The position numbers and the translations under genes are program-made. Shown piece after piece: positions 10,115 through 19,515 of a stretch of 64,000 nt of DNA; the first letter of the stretch is position 1; each line of letters begins with the position of its first letter. This DNA comes from Helicobacter magdeburgensis (GTDB lineage: Bacteria; Campylobacterota; Campylobacteria; Campylobacterales; Helicobacteraceae). The stretch lies in contig NZ_JRPE02000001.1 of NCBI RefSeq assembly GCF_000765825.2, positions 152,091-216,090 on the forward strand. Direction: 5' to 3'. The notes under the pieces are model-generated. The model saw only the letters and a list, made by a program, of their open reading frames with translations, searched no databases and was not told the DNA's origin.

Positions 10115-10495
10115 CTAAAGCACAGCAATGCACTCAATTTCTACAAGGGCATTTTTAGGCAGTGTCTTAACTGCAATGGTGCTTCTAGCGGGTTTATGTG
10201 AGCCAAAAAACTCCGCATACACCGCATTTAACGCATTAAAATGCTCCATATCGCTTAAAAAAACGCTTGTCTTAATAACCTTTTGCAGACTGCTCCCTGC
10301 AGATTCTAAAATAGCTTTAAGATTATTTAAAACTTGTGTGCTTTGAGCGGTAATATCTCCGTCTATAAACTCGCCTTGTGGTGTTAGAGCGATTTGCCCA
10401 GAAGTGTAGATTACACCATTATGGATATAAGCTTGAGAATAAGGACCGATAGCTTGGGGGGCGTTTAATGTGCTGATGGGCTGTGTATTTTCCAT
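10115..10495 (-). CDS. ridA: RidA-family imine/enamine deaminase
   Basis: RidA (YjgF/UK114) hydrolyses reactive 2-aminoacrylate and related enamines produced by PLP enzymes. The 126 residues match the trimeric family: GPYSQAYIHNGVIYTSGQIAL near the N terminus, ARSTIAV with the substrate-carboxylate Arg near 105, and the closing VEIECIAVL with the conserved Glu. It is probably monocistronic; the next gene upstream is divergent. Confidence 0.94.
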   Translation of the reverse strand: MENTQPISTLNAPQAIGPYSQAYIHNGVIYTSGQIALTPQGEFIDGDITAQSTQVLNNLKAILESAGSSLQKVIKTSVFLSDMEHFNALNAVYAEFFGSHKPARSTIAVKTLPKNALVEIECIAVL

Positions 10496-10524
10496 AAAAT
10501 TCCTTTAAAATAAAAAACTTAAGA

Positions 10525-10530
10525 TATAAT
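10525..10530 (+). promoter_or_regulatory. -10 element (TATAAT) for the secreted protein gene at 10578
   Basis: A perfect TATAAT lies 48 bases before the ATG at 10578, with no clear -35, as is usual for the Helicobacter housekeeping sigma factor. Predicted start near 10537. Confidence 0.5.
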
Positions 10531-10577
10531 TCTAGCAGTAAAATCTTAATCACAAACTTCATTTTTAAGGGGCAAAT

Positions 10578-11060
10578 ATGCGTATCACAAGTGCGGGTAT
10601 CAAGGGTGTATTTTTAGCGGTGTGTATGGGCTTTAGCATTAATGTTTTAGCAGATAATATGATTCTTGATTTTGAGACTATTGAACGCATTGAGCTTAAT
10701 CTCAAGCCCAATCAAACGCTAATGATTGATCACAAAAGGGGTGTGTTGCTTGGCATTATGGAGATTGCCCCAAATGGCTCAATCAAGCGTCTGCCTATCC
10801 CAAAGGAGCTTTTAGGCAAAAGTGAAGCTGATGTAATGGGTGGCAAAAAAGACGAGTATAAAAGCAATACAAGCCATTTTGGTGGTAGCCCCACAACAAT
10901 TTATCACAAAAATATCAAAGGCAAGGCAAAATCCGCCACAGGCAATGAAAAAGCAGTAGAAACTTCAAGTGGGATTAAAAAACGCGAGGGTAATAGAGAG
11001 TGGGATAAAAGCAAGATTATCTACGAGCAAGAAGAGCAGACACTAGATATTTTACGCTAA
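10578..11060 (+). CDS. secreted protein of unknown function
   Basis: Not recognised. It has 160 residues with a clear signal peptide (1-25: basic start, hydrophobic core, cleavage probably after NVLA). The mature part has a compact, possibly beta-rich segment (about 25-85, with the motif LMIDHKRGVLLGIMEI) and then a hydrophilic Lys/Ser/Gly-rich tail that looks disordered. AAGGGGC precedes the ATG. It is followed after about 85 bases by a barrel-like gene in the same direction; the two may act together in the envelope, which is inference from position only. Confidence 0.7.
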   Translation: MRITSAGIKGVFLAVCMGFSINVLADNMILDFETIERIELNLKPNQTLMIDHKRGVLLGIMEIAPNGSIKRLPIPKELLGKSEADVMGGKKDEYKSNTSHFGGSPTTIYHKNIKGKAKSATGNEKAVETSSGIKKREGNREWDKSKIIYEQEEQTLDILR

Positions 11061-11144
11061 ATTTTAGAAGACTAGAATCTAAATTTACAAAAATTATTTG
11101 TCTTATAAATAGTTTTTACGCAAATCGTTTTTAAGGGGTAAAAA

Positions 11145-11726
11145 ATGAGACTATTAAGAATCTTTATATTTAGCATTATGATATGTGGCGGTTTAAGAGC
11201 TGGGCAAGAGCCACATATAGTGGGAAATTGGTCTCAAATAGCTTCCTTTCACTATGGCTTTAGCAGAGATTTAAACAAGATAGATTCAGATAAAGTAGCT
11301 AAAGATAGATTTGGCGGAATCATTGGTGCAAGTGTAGGGTGGAATTTCTTTGTAAATGATAATTTTGCTTTAAAGCCTTCTGTATCCATTCCTTTTACTG
11401 ATTATGAAATAGGATTTGGTGCAAGGCTTAAATATCTTTATATGGACACTTATGCCCCCACTCACTCTGTGGGTGGAATGCTGTATATTCACCCTCCAAG
11501 AGATTTTGGCGCCCTTAATCTTATAATTGGTGTCGGAGCAAACTTTAGCGAGAAACATAATCTCAAAGCAAATGGAGCATATATTGAAGTAGGTCTAGGC
11601 ATAGCAAAAATAATTCCGTTTTTAGTCAATACCGATATTACCTATCGTGCAAATATCTACAGCAAATCTAATGATTTAGATTTGGGGACAATCCATAGCT
11701 TAAACTTTGTTTGGACTTTTCTCTAA
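11145..11726 (+). CDS. small outer-membrane beta-barrel protein
   Basis: 193 residues with a signal peptide (about 1-19) and a mature part of alternating hydrophobic strands rich in Gly, Tyr and Phe (for example GFGARLKYLYMDTY, VGVGANFSEKHNL), typical of an eight-stranded barrel. The C terminus FVWTFL resembles the aromatic strand-end signal but ends in Leu rather than Phe. AAGGGG lies eight bases before the ATG. No specific family recognised. Confidence 0.7.
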   Translation: MRLLRIFIFSIMICGGLRAGQEPHIVGNWSQIASFHYGFSRDLNKIDSDKVAKDRFGGIIGASVGWNFFVNDNFALKPSVSIPFTDYEIGFGARLKYLYMDTYAPTHSVGGMLYIHPPRDFGALNLIIGVGANFSEKHNLKANGAYIEVGLGIAKIIPFLVNTDITYRANIYSKSNDLDLGTIHSLNFVWTFL

Positions 11727-11801
11727 AGATTCTATTTTTATGCTATGGGCTTAAAAAGCAGATTCTTACAACAAGCAGAATCCACACAAGCACAATAGCC
11801 A

Positions 11802-13601
11802 CTAGCCAAGCAGCATTATCGCCACATCGCTTCCTATCTGCATTCCTTGCGTAGCATAAATCTCTTTGACTACGCCATCTATGGGGGCTAGCACTTCATT
11901 TTCCATTTTCATAGCCTCTACAATCGCCAAAGTATCGCCAAGCTTCACCTTATCACCCACCTGCACCTTAAGCTTTGTAAGTGTGCCGGGCATTGGCGAT
12001 TTAGCGTGTCCGGGAGCGGTGGCTTGTGGCAATGCCCCTGCCTTTTGCTCTCTATGAATCTTAGATTCTAATGATGTATCTATACTCTCTACAAAAACTT
12101 CCTTTAGCTCCCCATCTACGCGGATAAAAAACGGACGCACCTCATCAGTTCTCTCCCCACTGCCCTCAACCTTAATCTCATAATGCTCTCCATTGACAAC
12201 AATATTAAACTCCTTAGGCAATTTGCTATCGCATTTTTCTTCAAAAGATTCTAATGGTTCAGGCTTTAACGCATTGGCATTCCGCTCTAGCAAAAAAGTC
12301 TTAGCAATATTCCCAAAAATCGCAAAAGAAATCACATCTTGCGGACTTTTAGCAAACTCTTTTGAATCTTGCCTTGCCTTTTCTAGCTCTGGCTCTAATA
12401 AATCCGCCGGACGCACATCTATGATTTTCTCTCCCTCACCTAGCACCTTTTTGACTAAAGATTCATTTAATGCCGCAGGTGTGCGACCATACAAGCCCTT
12501 GATGACATTACGCGTCTCTGTGGTAATAGTCTTATACCGCTCTCCCATCAGCACATTAAGCACCGCTTGTGTCCCTACAATCTGGCTTGAAGGCGTTACC
12601 AAAGGCACATAGCCAAAGTCCGCTCTCACCTTTGGAATCTCACTCATCACAGAATCCATTCTATCAAGGGCATTCTGCTCTTTTAGCTGGTTTGCCATAT
12701 TTGAAATCATACCGCCCGGGATTTGACTAAGCAAAACGCGTGTGTCAATTTGATTATATTGAGATTCAAACTTTTTATATTTTCTGCGGTTTTTACGCAA
12801 AATCTCCGCTGCCTTCTCCATTGGCTCTAAATCTAAGCCACTATCCCACTTGCTCCCTTGCAGTGTGGCGACCATTGACTGCGTGCAGGGGTGGCTTGTG
12901 CCTTCACTTAAAGCAGAATTTGCTAAATCTAGCACATCTACACCAGCTTCGACTGCCTTTAAATGTGCGCCAAAGGCAAATCCAGCCGTTGAATGCGTAT
13001 GTAGGCTTAAGCTCACGCTTATCTCTTCTTTCAATGCTTTGATTAAATCATAGGCTACAAAAGGCGTTAAAAGTCCTGCCATATCTTTAATAGCAATAGA
13101 ATCACAGCCCATTTTCACTAGCTCTTTAGCGTATTCCACAAAGCTTTGTATCGTATGCACCGGCGAAGTCGTGTAGCAAATCGCTCCTTGTGCGTGTTTG
13201 CCATATTTTTTGACAGATTCAATAGAAGTTTTAAGATTTCTAGAGTCATTAAACGCATCAAAGATTCTAAAAATATCCATTCCCGCTTGAGAGGATAGCT
13301 TGATAAACTCATCTACCACATCATCAGCATAATGCCGATAGCCGATGAGATTCTGCCCCCGTAGCAACATTTGCAAAGGCGTTTTCACACAGACTTTTTT
13401 AAACGCATACAAACGCTCAAAAGGATCTTCTTTCAAATACCGCAAACAAGTATCATAAGTCGCCCCACCCCAAACTTCCAAGCTATGAAACCCAATAGAA
13501 TCAAAAATTTCCGCCGCTTGAAGTAAATCCTCTGTCCGCATACGCGTAGCTAGAAGTGATTGATGTCCATCTCGCAGACTATTTTCTGTGATTTTTATCA
13601 T
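11802..13601 (-). CDS. pycB: pyruvate carboxylase subunit B / oxaloacetate decarboxylase alpha-type protein
   Basis: 599-residue biotin-dependent carboxyltransferase. An N-terminal HMGL-like barrel (about 1-290; ITENSLRDGHQSLLATRMRT with the metal-binding Asp) is followed by the PYC/OADA domain and a C-terminal biotinyl domain whose acceptor is Lys565 in VEAMKMENEV. In campylobacterota this architecture is the B subunit of a two-subunit anaplerotic pyruvate carboxylase (pyruvate + HCO3- to oxaloacetate). No pycA or sodium-pump subunits occur in the window, so PycB versus decarboxylase alpha rests on known usage in the group. Confidence 0.88.
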   Translation of the reverse strand: MIKITENSLRDGHQSLLATRMRTEDLLQAAEIFDSIGFHSLEVWGGATYDTCLRYLKEDPFERLYAFKKVCVKTPLQMLLRGQNLIGYRHYADDVVDEFIKLSSQAGMDIFRIFDAFNDSRNLKTSIESVKKYGKHAQGAICYTTSPVHTIQSFVEYAKELVKMGCDSIAIKDMAGLLTPFVAYDLIKALKEEISVSLSLHTHSTAGFAFGAHLKAVEAGVDVLDLANSALSEGTSHPCTQSMVATLQGSKWDSGLDLEPMEKAAEILRKNRRKYKKFESQYNQIDTRVLLSQIPGGMISNMANQLKEQNALDRMDSVMSEIPKVRADFGYVPLVTPSSQIVGTQAVLNVLMGERYKTITTETRNVIKGLYGRTPAALNESLVKKVLGEGEKIIDVRPADLLEPELEKARQDSKEFAKSPQDVISFAIFGNIAKTFLLERNANALKPEPLESFEEKCDSKLPKEFNIVVNGEHYEIKVEGSGERTDEVRPFFIRVDGELKEVFVESIDTSLESKIHREQKAGALPQATAPGHAKSPMPGTLTKLKVQVGDKVKLGDTLAIVEAMKMENEVLAPIDGVVKEIYATQGMQIGSDVAIMLLG

Positions 13602-13669
13602 TACGCCAAACCTTTAATGTTGAGATTAAAAATTGTATCGCATTTGATATTACAAAAGGTAAAATCCCC

Positions 13670-14410
13670 TTAGGATACAACTTCATAGGTTAAGATTGTA
13701 GCATTTTTGCCGTGTTTTACTTCGCTCAAAACTAGCCCTGCTATCTCTAAATGCTCTAATTCTTTTGTAGAATCTAGCCCCTTTTGAGCCACCGCCCTTG
13801 CGTAAATTCCACGATAATGTTTAGCATAATGGCTCACTCTCTTACCATTTTTTAAAAACACCACTTGTGTATAATGCTTACATTTTTCTACCTGATAGAC
13901 TTTGAGATACGCCTCCGCACGCAAATCTAGCGCTTCACTATTTTCTAAAATCTCATCAATACTTGGCTTAAGATTCTTATATAATGCTTTCAAAGCAAAA
14001 GTCCCCTTACCCTTACCCTGATGAAGATTATAATAAGGCAGTGGCGTATCTGCCCTAAGCATTCCAAATAAATTACTAAAAATATAAAGATGTTCTCGCA
14101 CATAACTCTTTGCTTTAGAATCTAATCTTTCAAAATCTAAAGCCTTATACCCCACGCCATTATATAATCTCACCGCTTCAACACAAGGGGCATTCAAGCA
14201 GTTTTGTGCTAAAGCAAGTTCATCTAAATCTAGTTTTTTAGTGCCAAAAAGTGTGGCAATCTCGCTTTCAGCCCCACTTTGCAAAAATGCTATATATTCT
14301 TCCACCGCTTCTTTTACCACCAAAGACACGCCATTAGATTCTAGGTCAAACACTCGTAAATCCCCATTTGGGATTATCTTACCTTCACTTGGGCTAAATA
14401 GAATCTTCAT
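13670..14410 (-). CDS. yaaA: YaaA family peroxide-stress protein
   Basis: 246 residues of the YaaA/DUF328 family, in E. coli an OxyR-regulated protein that limits free intracellular iron under peroxide stress. Family signatures are MKILFSPSEGK at the start, LYNGVGYKALDF in the middle and FLKNGKRVSHYAKHYRG near residue 190. It overlaps the end of the lipoprotein gene upstream by four bases, suggesting co-translation. Confidence 0.88.
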   Translation of the reverse strand: MKILFSPSEGKIIPNGDLRVFDLESNGVSLVVKEAVEEYIAFLQSGAESEIATLFGTKKLDLDELALAQNCLNAPCVEAVRLYNGVGYKALDFERLDSKAKSYVREHLYIFSNLFGMLRADTPLPYYNLHQGKGKGTFALKALYKNLKPSIDEILENSEALDLRAEAYLKVYQVEKCKHYTQVVFLKNGKRVSHYAKHYRGIYARAVAQKGLDSTKELEHLEIAGLVLSEVKHGKNATILTYEVVS

Positions 14411-15603
14411 TTAAGCCCTTGTGGAAATCCCAACACTTCATCAATAATGGGCGTATAAATAGAATCTTTTCTTAGCAATTCCCCCAACTGCCCACGCCCC
14501 TTTATACCCAAATCTTCAGCACTCATAACCACGCGTATAAAGCCACTCGCATAAGGGGCAATCTCATAGGGCTGCCATATCATCACAATTCCAGCCCTTG
14601 TAATGAAAAACAAACTAGACATCTCCCTTAAGGGCAAAGATTCAGCAAAAAGCTCATTCTTTTGTGGCTCTAGCTTTTGACTTAGCAAAGAGAGAATCTT
14701 ATCCTTTTTACTCATATCAAACACATCTTCAATCTTGTTTGAAAGCTCCTTGCCACTCTGCAGTGAAAAGCTACGGAATGCAATCTCGGTGTTGCCGTGC
14801 GCCCCACCCTCATAGGTATATTCACTTTGCCTAAATGTAATGATTTTATTTCTCGCTACCACTTCTATACTACTATCATACTCGCTATTAAAGAGCAGTC
14901 CCCCGCCATCTTGTGTGAGCTGACTAAAGCTATCTTGTAGCTCTTTTTTTAGGCTATTTACAAGGCTTTGCTTATCTTTTGCTCCATTATTTAGGGCAAG
15001 ATTTAAATTCTCAATCGCCCCTTGTGGAATCTTATTATTCTGCGGGATAAAGGCTTTTGTAATACTTTTTATATATTCCACATTTTGCCCTTCAACATTT
15101 TGACTACTCTTAAAACGCTCTGTCAAAAAATCAATCTCATACAGCTCACAGCTCTCACATACCTTAAAGGCAAATTCCTTGCCCTTTAGCTCACTATCCG
15201 CATTCCACACGCCTTTTAGTACCAATGCTTGAGATTCTAGCCCAGATTCAAGCTGTGAAAGTGAAAAATGCGAGGTTTCATTATTATCTGTGAGAGTAAT
15301 GCTTATACCCAACGCTCCATTATCAATTCTGTGAAGCAATATATTCACAGCCTTGCCCTTATTGCCAATAATACCAAAAGCGACATAGAATCTTTGCTCA
15401 TTTGGTAATAGCCCAAGCATTTGGCTAAACTCACTCTCACTGCGGACTTTTAGCACAAGGGGCTGATTTTGTTTTGCCCCAGATTCTATGCTAGATTCTT
15501 CTTTTTTAGAATCCGCATTAGAATCCCCATTATCCCCACAGCCCACAAACATCACTCCACCGAGTAGCAAAGCCACACCACAAGCAAAAAGATAGTTTTT
15601 CAT
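14407..15603 (-). CDS. DUF3298-type lipoprotein
   Basis: 398 residues. An N-terminal signal with lipobox-like FVGC (Cys about 22) is followed by a Ser/Asp/Asn-rich linker, suggesting a lipoprotein tethered to a membrane. The C-terminal 150 residues resemble DUF3298/RsiV-type domains: YEGGAHGNTEIAFRSF, then a vault-like region ending near IWQPYEIAPYASGF. In other bacteria such domains bind lysozyme or sense cell-wall stress; nothing here proves that. Four-base overlap with yaaA. Confidence 0.7.
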   Translation of the reverse strand: MKNYLFACGVALLLGGVMFVGCGDNGDSNADSKKEESSIESGAKQNQPLVLKVRSESEFSQMLGLLPNEQRFYVAFGIIGNKGKAVNILLHRIDNGALGISITLTDNNETSHFSLSQLESGLESQALVLKGVWNADSELKGKEFAFKVCESCELYEIDFLTERFKSSQNVEGQNVEYIKSITKAFIPQNNKIPQGAIENLNLALNNGAKDKQSLVNSLKKELQDSFSQLTQDGGGLLFNSEYDSSIEVVARNKIITFRQSEYTYEGGAHGNTEIAFRSFSLQSGKELSNKIEDVFDMSKKDKILSLLSQKLEPQKNELFAESLPLREMSSLFFITRAGIVMIWQPYEIAPYASGFIRVVMSAEDLGIKGRGQLGELLRKDSIYTPIIDEVLGFPQGLK

Positions 15604-15640
15604 TTTCTCCCTTAAATAGATTCTCTCTCCACTAGCATTT

Positions 15641-16024
15641 CTACCAGCCTCGTGCGATAGCGTGGCAGCTCACACACCCAGAGAGAATCCGCCCATACAC
15701 ATCAGCACTTTTCATCATTTCATTTTGTTTCAAAAACCGCTCCAGCACTTCAATATTTTCAGCACTCCTATCCACAATCCCACTTACGACATTAATATTT
15801 CGCCTTTGTGTCGCACCAAGATAAGTATTTGGATCTGTGCATTGCAATTCCTTATTGAGCATCTTAAACTCCGCCAACCCCTCATCAATCCACTCTTTTT
15901 TATTATATAAAAAGCCTTTTTCCATTTGATTCATCGCATATTCCATATTTTGCATAATATGCACCAAAGAGCTTTGTGCAAAAGCCCCGCACACCAAAAT
16001 TCCTAGAATCCACAAAATTTTCAT
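15641..16024 (-). CDS. periplasmic c-type cytochrome-like protein (CxxCH)
   Basis: 127 residues with a signal peptide (1-16, ending GAFA) and a mature, mostly helical protein carrying one heme-attachment motif, CVSCH, almost at the C terminus (about 119-123). Helices followed by a C-terminal CxxCH resemble cytochrome c-prime or cytochrome b562-like four-helix proteins. It probably binds one covalent heme in the periplasm; partner and electron path are unknown. Confidence 0.72.
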   Translation of the reverse strand: MKILWILGILVCGAFAQSSLVHIMQNMEYAMNQMEKGFLYNKKEWIDEGLAEFKMLNKELQCTDPNTYLGATQRRNINVVSGIVDRSAENIEVLERFLKQNEMMKSADVYGRILSGCVSCHAIARGW

Positions 16025-16050
16025 TTATCCACTCCTTTGTTATAGCTTAC

Positions 16051-16728
16051 TCAATGTCCTTCAAACAGCTTTGAGCCGATACGCACGAGATTTGCCCCAT
16101 AAGCAATGGCAATTTCAAAATCCCCACTCATTCCCATAGAGAGAATCTTAGCCCCCTTATCTTGCAGGGAATGAAAAATATCACTTGTCTTTTGAAAGCT
16201 TTGCTCTACTTCAGTGCGATTTGGGCTATTTGCCCCGATACACATCACCCCTTCCATAATGAGATTAGGGCAGGTTTGCAAAATCTCATCATACACTTCT
16301 TTAGCAGATTCTACACTCACGCCACTTTTGCTTTTCTCATCTGCTGCATTGATTTGGAGTAACGCCCTAACCTTTGCTTCTCCTAAAAGCGTTTGCAAAC
16401 GCTTTTGAATCGCTTGAGCGGTTTTGAGTGAATCTACACTATGAATAAGGCTAGGCTTTAATGCCAAAAGAGCATTTATCTTATTTTCCTGCAACTTCCC
16501 TATAAAATGCCACTCCAAAGGCACATCATCTAAGATTTGAGCCTTCAAGCGTAAGTCCTGCACCTTATTTTCACCAAATGCCCTTTGTCCGCACTCATAC
16601 AACGCCCTTATAGAATCTGCATTTTGATACTTACTCACCGCCACAAGTGAGATGATTTGATGTGCGTTATAAGCCAATCTAGCCCTTTCAATCCGCCGCA
16701 AGATTCGTTCAAGTTGCAAAGCTAACAT
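16051..16728 (-). CDS. YggS-family PLP homeostasis protein
   Basis: 225 residues of the PLPBP/YggS/PROSC family, which binds pyridoxal phosphate and keeps its free level in balance. The Schiff-base Lys is Lys33 in LVAVSKYQNADS. HFIGKLQENK and the late SMGMSGDFEIAIAYGANLVRIGS segment are diagnostic. It lies 12 bases after rseP in the same direction, in an apparent pgsA-rseP-yggS operon. Confidence 0.93.
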   Translation of the reverse strand: MLALQLERILRRIERARLAYNAHQIISLVAVSKYQNADSIRALYECGQRAFGENKVQDLRLKAQILDDVPLEWHFIGKLQENKINALLALKPSLIHSVDSLKTAQAIQKRLQTLLGEAKVRALLQINAADEKSKSGVSVESAKEVYDEILQTCPNLIMEGVMCIGANSPNRTEVEQSFQKTSDIFHSLQDKGAKILSMGMSGDFEIAIAYGANLVRIGSKLFEGH

Positions 16729-16740
16729 TTCTTTCCCCCT

Positions 16741-17805
16741 TTATGCTAAAAGCCTAAAAATATCATTATACAGCCCAAGCAGCATTAGCCCAAGCAACAC
16801 CGCCCAACCACAAAGCGTGAGATAATACGCCACATTTTCACTCGGGGCTTTCCGCATAATCACTTCATAGAGATTAAATATAATATGCCCTCCATCAAGG
16901 GCGGGAATAGGCAGGAGATTTAAGATTCCAAGATTCACAGAGATTAGGGCTGTAAGCCAAAGCAAATGCGTTAGCCCAGATGACGAAGCTGAACCAATCA
17001 CAGAGACAATGCTTACCACCCCGCCAACTTCACTGCTAGGCACTACTCCGCTTATAAGCTTTATAATACTTTGAGCGATAAGCGTGCTTGCCTTGATACT
17101 CTCGTCTATCCCAAACACAATAGAATCTAGCCCCTTGTAATACACCATTCCAACCGCCCCAGCACTGCTTATGCCAATAATCTTGCGAGTAATATTCTCC
17201 CTAAAAATATTTTGAGCTTCCTGCTCCGTGGGTAAAACACGCACACTAAGACTTTCTTTTAATTCCCCTTGCCCTCTTTGAATCTGTAGCTCTAACTCTC
17301 CTTGAGATTCTATAATCATAGAATCTAGCTCTTCCCAAGTCTTAATCTCCTTACCATTTATCGCTAGAATCCTATCTCCTGCTTTTATCCCAGCTTTCAC
17401 CGCAGGATAGTTTGCTTTCACTTCTCCAACCACAGGTAACAAGCTTGCTTTTCCCAAAAGCCCAACAGCCATATACAACAAAAACGCCAAAAAGAGATTA
17501 AAAAATGGACCAGCAAGTAAAATCGCTATGCGTTGCCAAGGCGACTTAGAGAGATAAGAATCTACTTCATAATTTTTTAGCTTAGGGTTGCTTTCATCTT
17601 GCCCTTTTAGCTTGACATAGCCACCTAGCGGGATCATTGATAAGGCATATTCTGTTTGCCCAAACCGCCACGACACAAGCTTTTTGCCAAAGCCTATGCT
17701 AAAGACTTCTACTTTTACACCACAGATTCTAGCGACTATAAAATGCCCCAGCTCGTGGAAAAACACAAGAAATGAAAGGATTAAAAGAGCGATAAAAATA
17801 CTCAT
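16741..17805 (-). CDS. rseP: RIP metalloprotease (RseP / site-2 protease)
   Basis: 354-residue inner-membrane zinc protease performing intramembrane cleavage. The metal site HELGH is at residues 17-21 in the first membrane helix, and the third ligand is in PIPALDGGH near residue 305. A PDZ domain (about 115-190) contains VKAGIKAGDRILAINGKEI. Three to four membrane segments are visible. The upstream pgsA and downstream yggS are close and collinear, as in other Helicobacter genomes. Confidence 0.94.
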   Translation of the reverse strand: MSIFIALLILSFLVFFHELGHFIVARICGVKVEVFSIGFGKKLVSWRFGQTEYALSMIPLGGYVKLKGQDESNPKLKNYEVDSYLSKSPWQRIAILLAGPFFNLFLAFLLYMAVGLLGKASLLPVVGEVKANYPAVKAGIKAGDRILAINGKEIKTWEELDSMIIESQGELELQIQRGQGELKESLSVRVLPTEQEAQNIFRENITRKIIGISSAGAVGMVYYKGLDSIVFGIDESIKASTLIAQSIIKLISGVVPSSEVGGVVSIVSVIGSASSSGLTHLLWLTALISVNLGILNLLPIPALDGGHIIFNLYEVIMRKAPSENVAYYLTLCGWAVLLGLMLLGLYNDIFRLLA

Positions 17806-17815
17806 ATATCTCTAC

Positions 17816-18367
17816 TCATACATTTATGCTTTTTACATATTTTATCGTGTAATCCGCCCCGGAATACAATGTGAGTGCCACTGCTACCCATAGCAGAACC
17901 TCCCCACCCGGAAAAAAATCCGCTAACAAAAAGCCAATAGCCGCAATCTGTGCGCCCGTTTTATACTTCCCACTTGCACTTGCTGCCACACTTGCCCCAC
18001 TCCCAGCGATAATCACCCTTAAACCGGTAATAAAAAACTCCCTTGAAAGGATTAAAAATACCGCCCAAGGCGAAGCCCTATCTAAAATCAACAATGCAAT
18101 AAAAGCCGATAGTATAAGCATTTTATCCGCCAATGGATCAAACACCTCTCCAAAACGCGAATGCACCCTGTATTCCCTAGCGATATATCCATCAAAAAAA
18201 TCTGTCAATGACGCCACACAAAAAATAAGGCAAGTGAGATAATTTACCCAGCTCTTATCCACAAAATCAGGCAAAATCACATCATAATGCAAAGCAACAA
18301 AAAGTAATAAAATCGCTAGAAAAATCCTTGAAATGCTTAAGATATTAGGCAAATGCTTCACTCTCAA
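17816..18367 (-). CDS. pgsA: CDP-diacylglycerol-glycerol-3-phosphate 3-phosphatidyltransferase
   Basis: 183-residue integral membrane enzyme of phosphatidylglycerol synthesis. The CDP-alcohol phosphotransferase signature DG-x2-AR-x8-G-x3-D-x3-D is complete at about residues 58-82 (DGYIAREYRVHSRFGEVFD then PLAD). Four to five hydrophobic helices follow. It heads a pgsA-rseP-yggS unit and is divergent from corA. Confidence 0.93.
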   Translation of the reverse strand: MRVKHLPNILSISRIFLAILLLFVALHYDVILPDFVDKSWVNYLTCLIFCVASLTDFFDGYIAREYRVHSRFGEVFDPLADKMLILSAFIALLILDRASPWAVFLILSREFFITGLRVIIAGSGASVAASASGKYKTGAQIAAIGFLLADFFPGGEVLLWVAVALTLYSGADYTIKYVKSINV

Positions 18368-18461
18368 TCCCTTTTCTACTTGTGAATCTTAATCAAAATA
18401 TGCGGAAAAATTAGGCTAGATTCTACAACGGATTATTTAACTTAGCACAAAACCAAGCAAA

Positions 18462-18507
18462 AGTTATATAAGAGTTATACAAGAATTATACGAGTTTTTG
18501 CTACAAT
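18462..18507 (+). promoter_or_regulatory. corA promoter region with three tandem 11-mers and an extended -10
   Basis: Three near-identical 11-base units (AGTTATATAAG, AGTTATACAAG, AATTATACGAG) run without gaps from 18462 to 18494, followed by TTTTTGCTACAAT with a TGC-extended -10 (TACAAT at 18502-18507). The start codon is 40 bases on. Repeats phased at about one helical turn could be a regulator site or simply AT-rich periodic upstream DNA. Confidence 0.5.
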
Positions 18508-18546
18508 CACAACGTTTTTAAAGCATAATACAGCAAAGGAACAACG

Positions 18547-19515
18547 ATGATTAATATTTTTGTAAGACGCAATGGCTTAATCGTGCGTGAAAGCCTGCTA
18601 CTCAACGATACAAGTGCCGCCATATTAAAAGAGCAAGATAAGATTCTATGGATTGACCTTTTTCACCCTTCAACTGATGAAGTCAATCATATCTCCAAAA
18701 CTTACAACCTTGAAATCCCCACAAAAGAAGAGCGAGAAGAGATTGAGCAATCCGCGAGATATTGGGAAGATAGCGGCAGCATTACCATTAATACCTACTT
18801 CCTTGTCCGCTCTTTAGAATCTGAACTCCACAACGAAACAATCACCTTCTTGCTGTGTAAAAATATCCTTTTCACTCTGCGTTATAGTGAATTCCGTGTG
18901 TTTGATGAGATTCAGCAAATTGTCCTAGCCACGCCTAGAGTGTTTGAAGATGGCTTTGATTTAATCGGTAAAATCTTTGAAATCCGTGTAGAAAAGGACG
19001 CCGACTTGCTAGAATCTGCAGCAAAAAACACTCGGGCTTTAAGAAAAAGGGTCTTTAACTCACAAGTGATAAATTATGATGAAATGCTAGAGGAGCTTTC
19101 ATCTTTGCAAGAGCTGAATATGAGTGTGCGAGATTCCCTTTTTGATAAAAGGCGTGCCATTACTGCTATCCTTAAAAGCGATAAAGCCGATAGCGATATG
19201 AAAAAAAATATTACCATTGTGCTAAAAGACTTAAATTCACTTGTAGAATTTACCGCAGTCAATATGCACGCCCTAGATAATATCCAAACCATTCTCACAA
19301 ACCAAATCAACATTGAGCAAAATAAAACCATTAAGCTATTCACGGTTGTTACCGTGGCGATGATGCCCCCCACACTCATTGGCACAATCTATGGTATGAA
19401 CTTTGACTATATGCCTGAAACACATTGGGATTTTGCCTATCCTGTGGTGCTTGTGATTATGATTCTCTCCACAATCTTCCCCATTATCTACTTTAAGAAA
19501 AAAGGTTGGATTTAA
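18547..19515 (+). CDS. corA: CorA magnesium/cobalt transporter
   Basis: 322-residue CorA. A cytoplasmic alpha/beta domain and long helices (about 1-255) precede two C-terminal membrane helices, with the selectivity motif YGMN followed by FDYMPE in the periplasmic loop. It forms a pentameric Mg2+ channel. AAAGGA precedes the ATG. The stop overlaps the terC start as TAATG, so both are translated together. Confidence 0.95.
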   Translation: MINIFVRRNGLIVRESLLLNDTSAAILKEQDKILWIDLFHPSTDEVNHISKTYNLEIPTKEEREEIEQSARYWEDSGSITINTYFLVRSLESELHNETITFLLCKNILFTLRYSEFRVFDEIQQIVLATPRVFEDGFDLIGKIFEIRVEKDADLLESAAKNTRALRKRVFNSQVINYDEMLEELSSLQELNMSVRDSLFDKRRAITAILKSDKADSDMKKNITIVLKDLNSLVEFTAVNMHALDNIQTILTNQINIEQNKTIKLFTVVTVAMMPPTLIGTIYGMNFDYMPETHWDFAYPVVLVIMILSTIFPIIYFKKKGWI

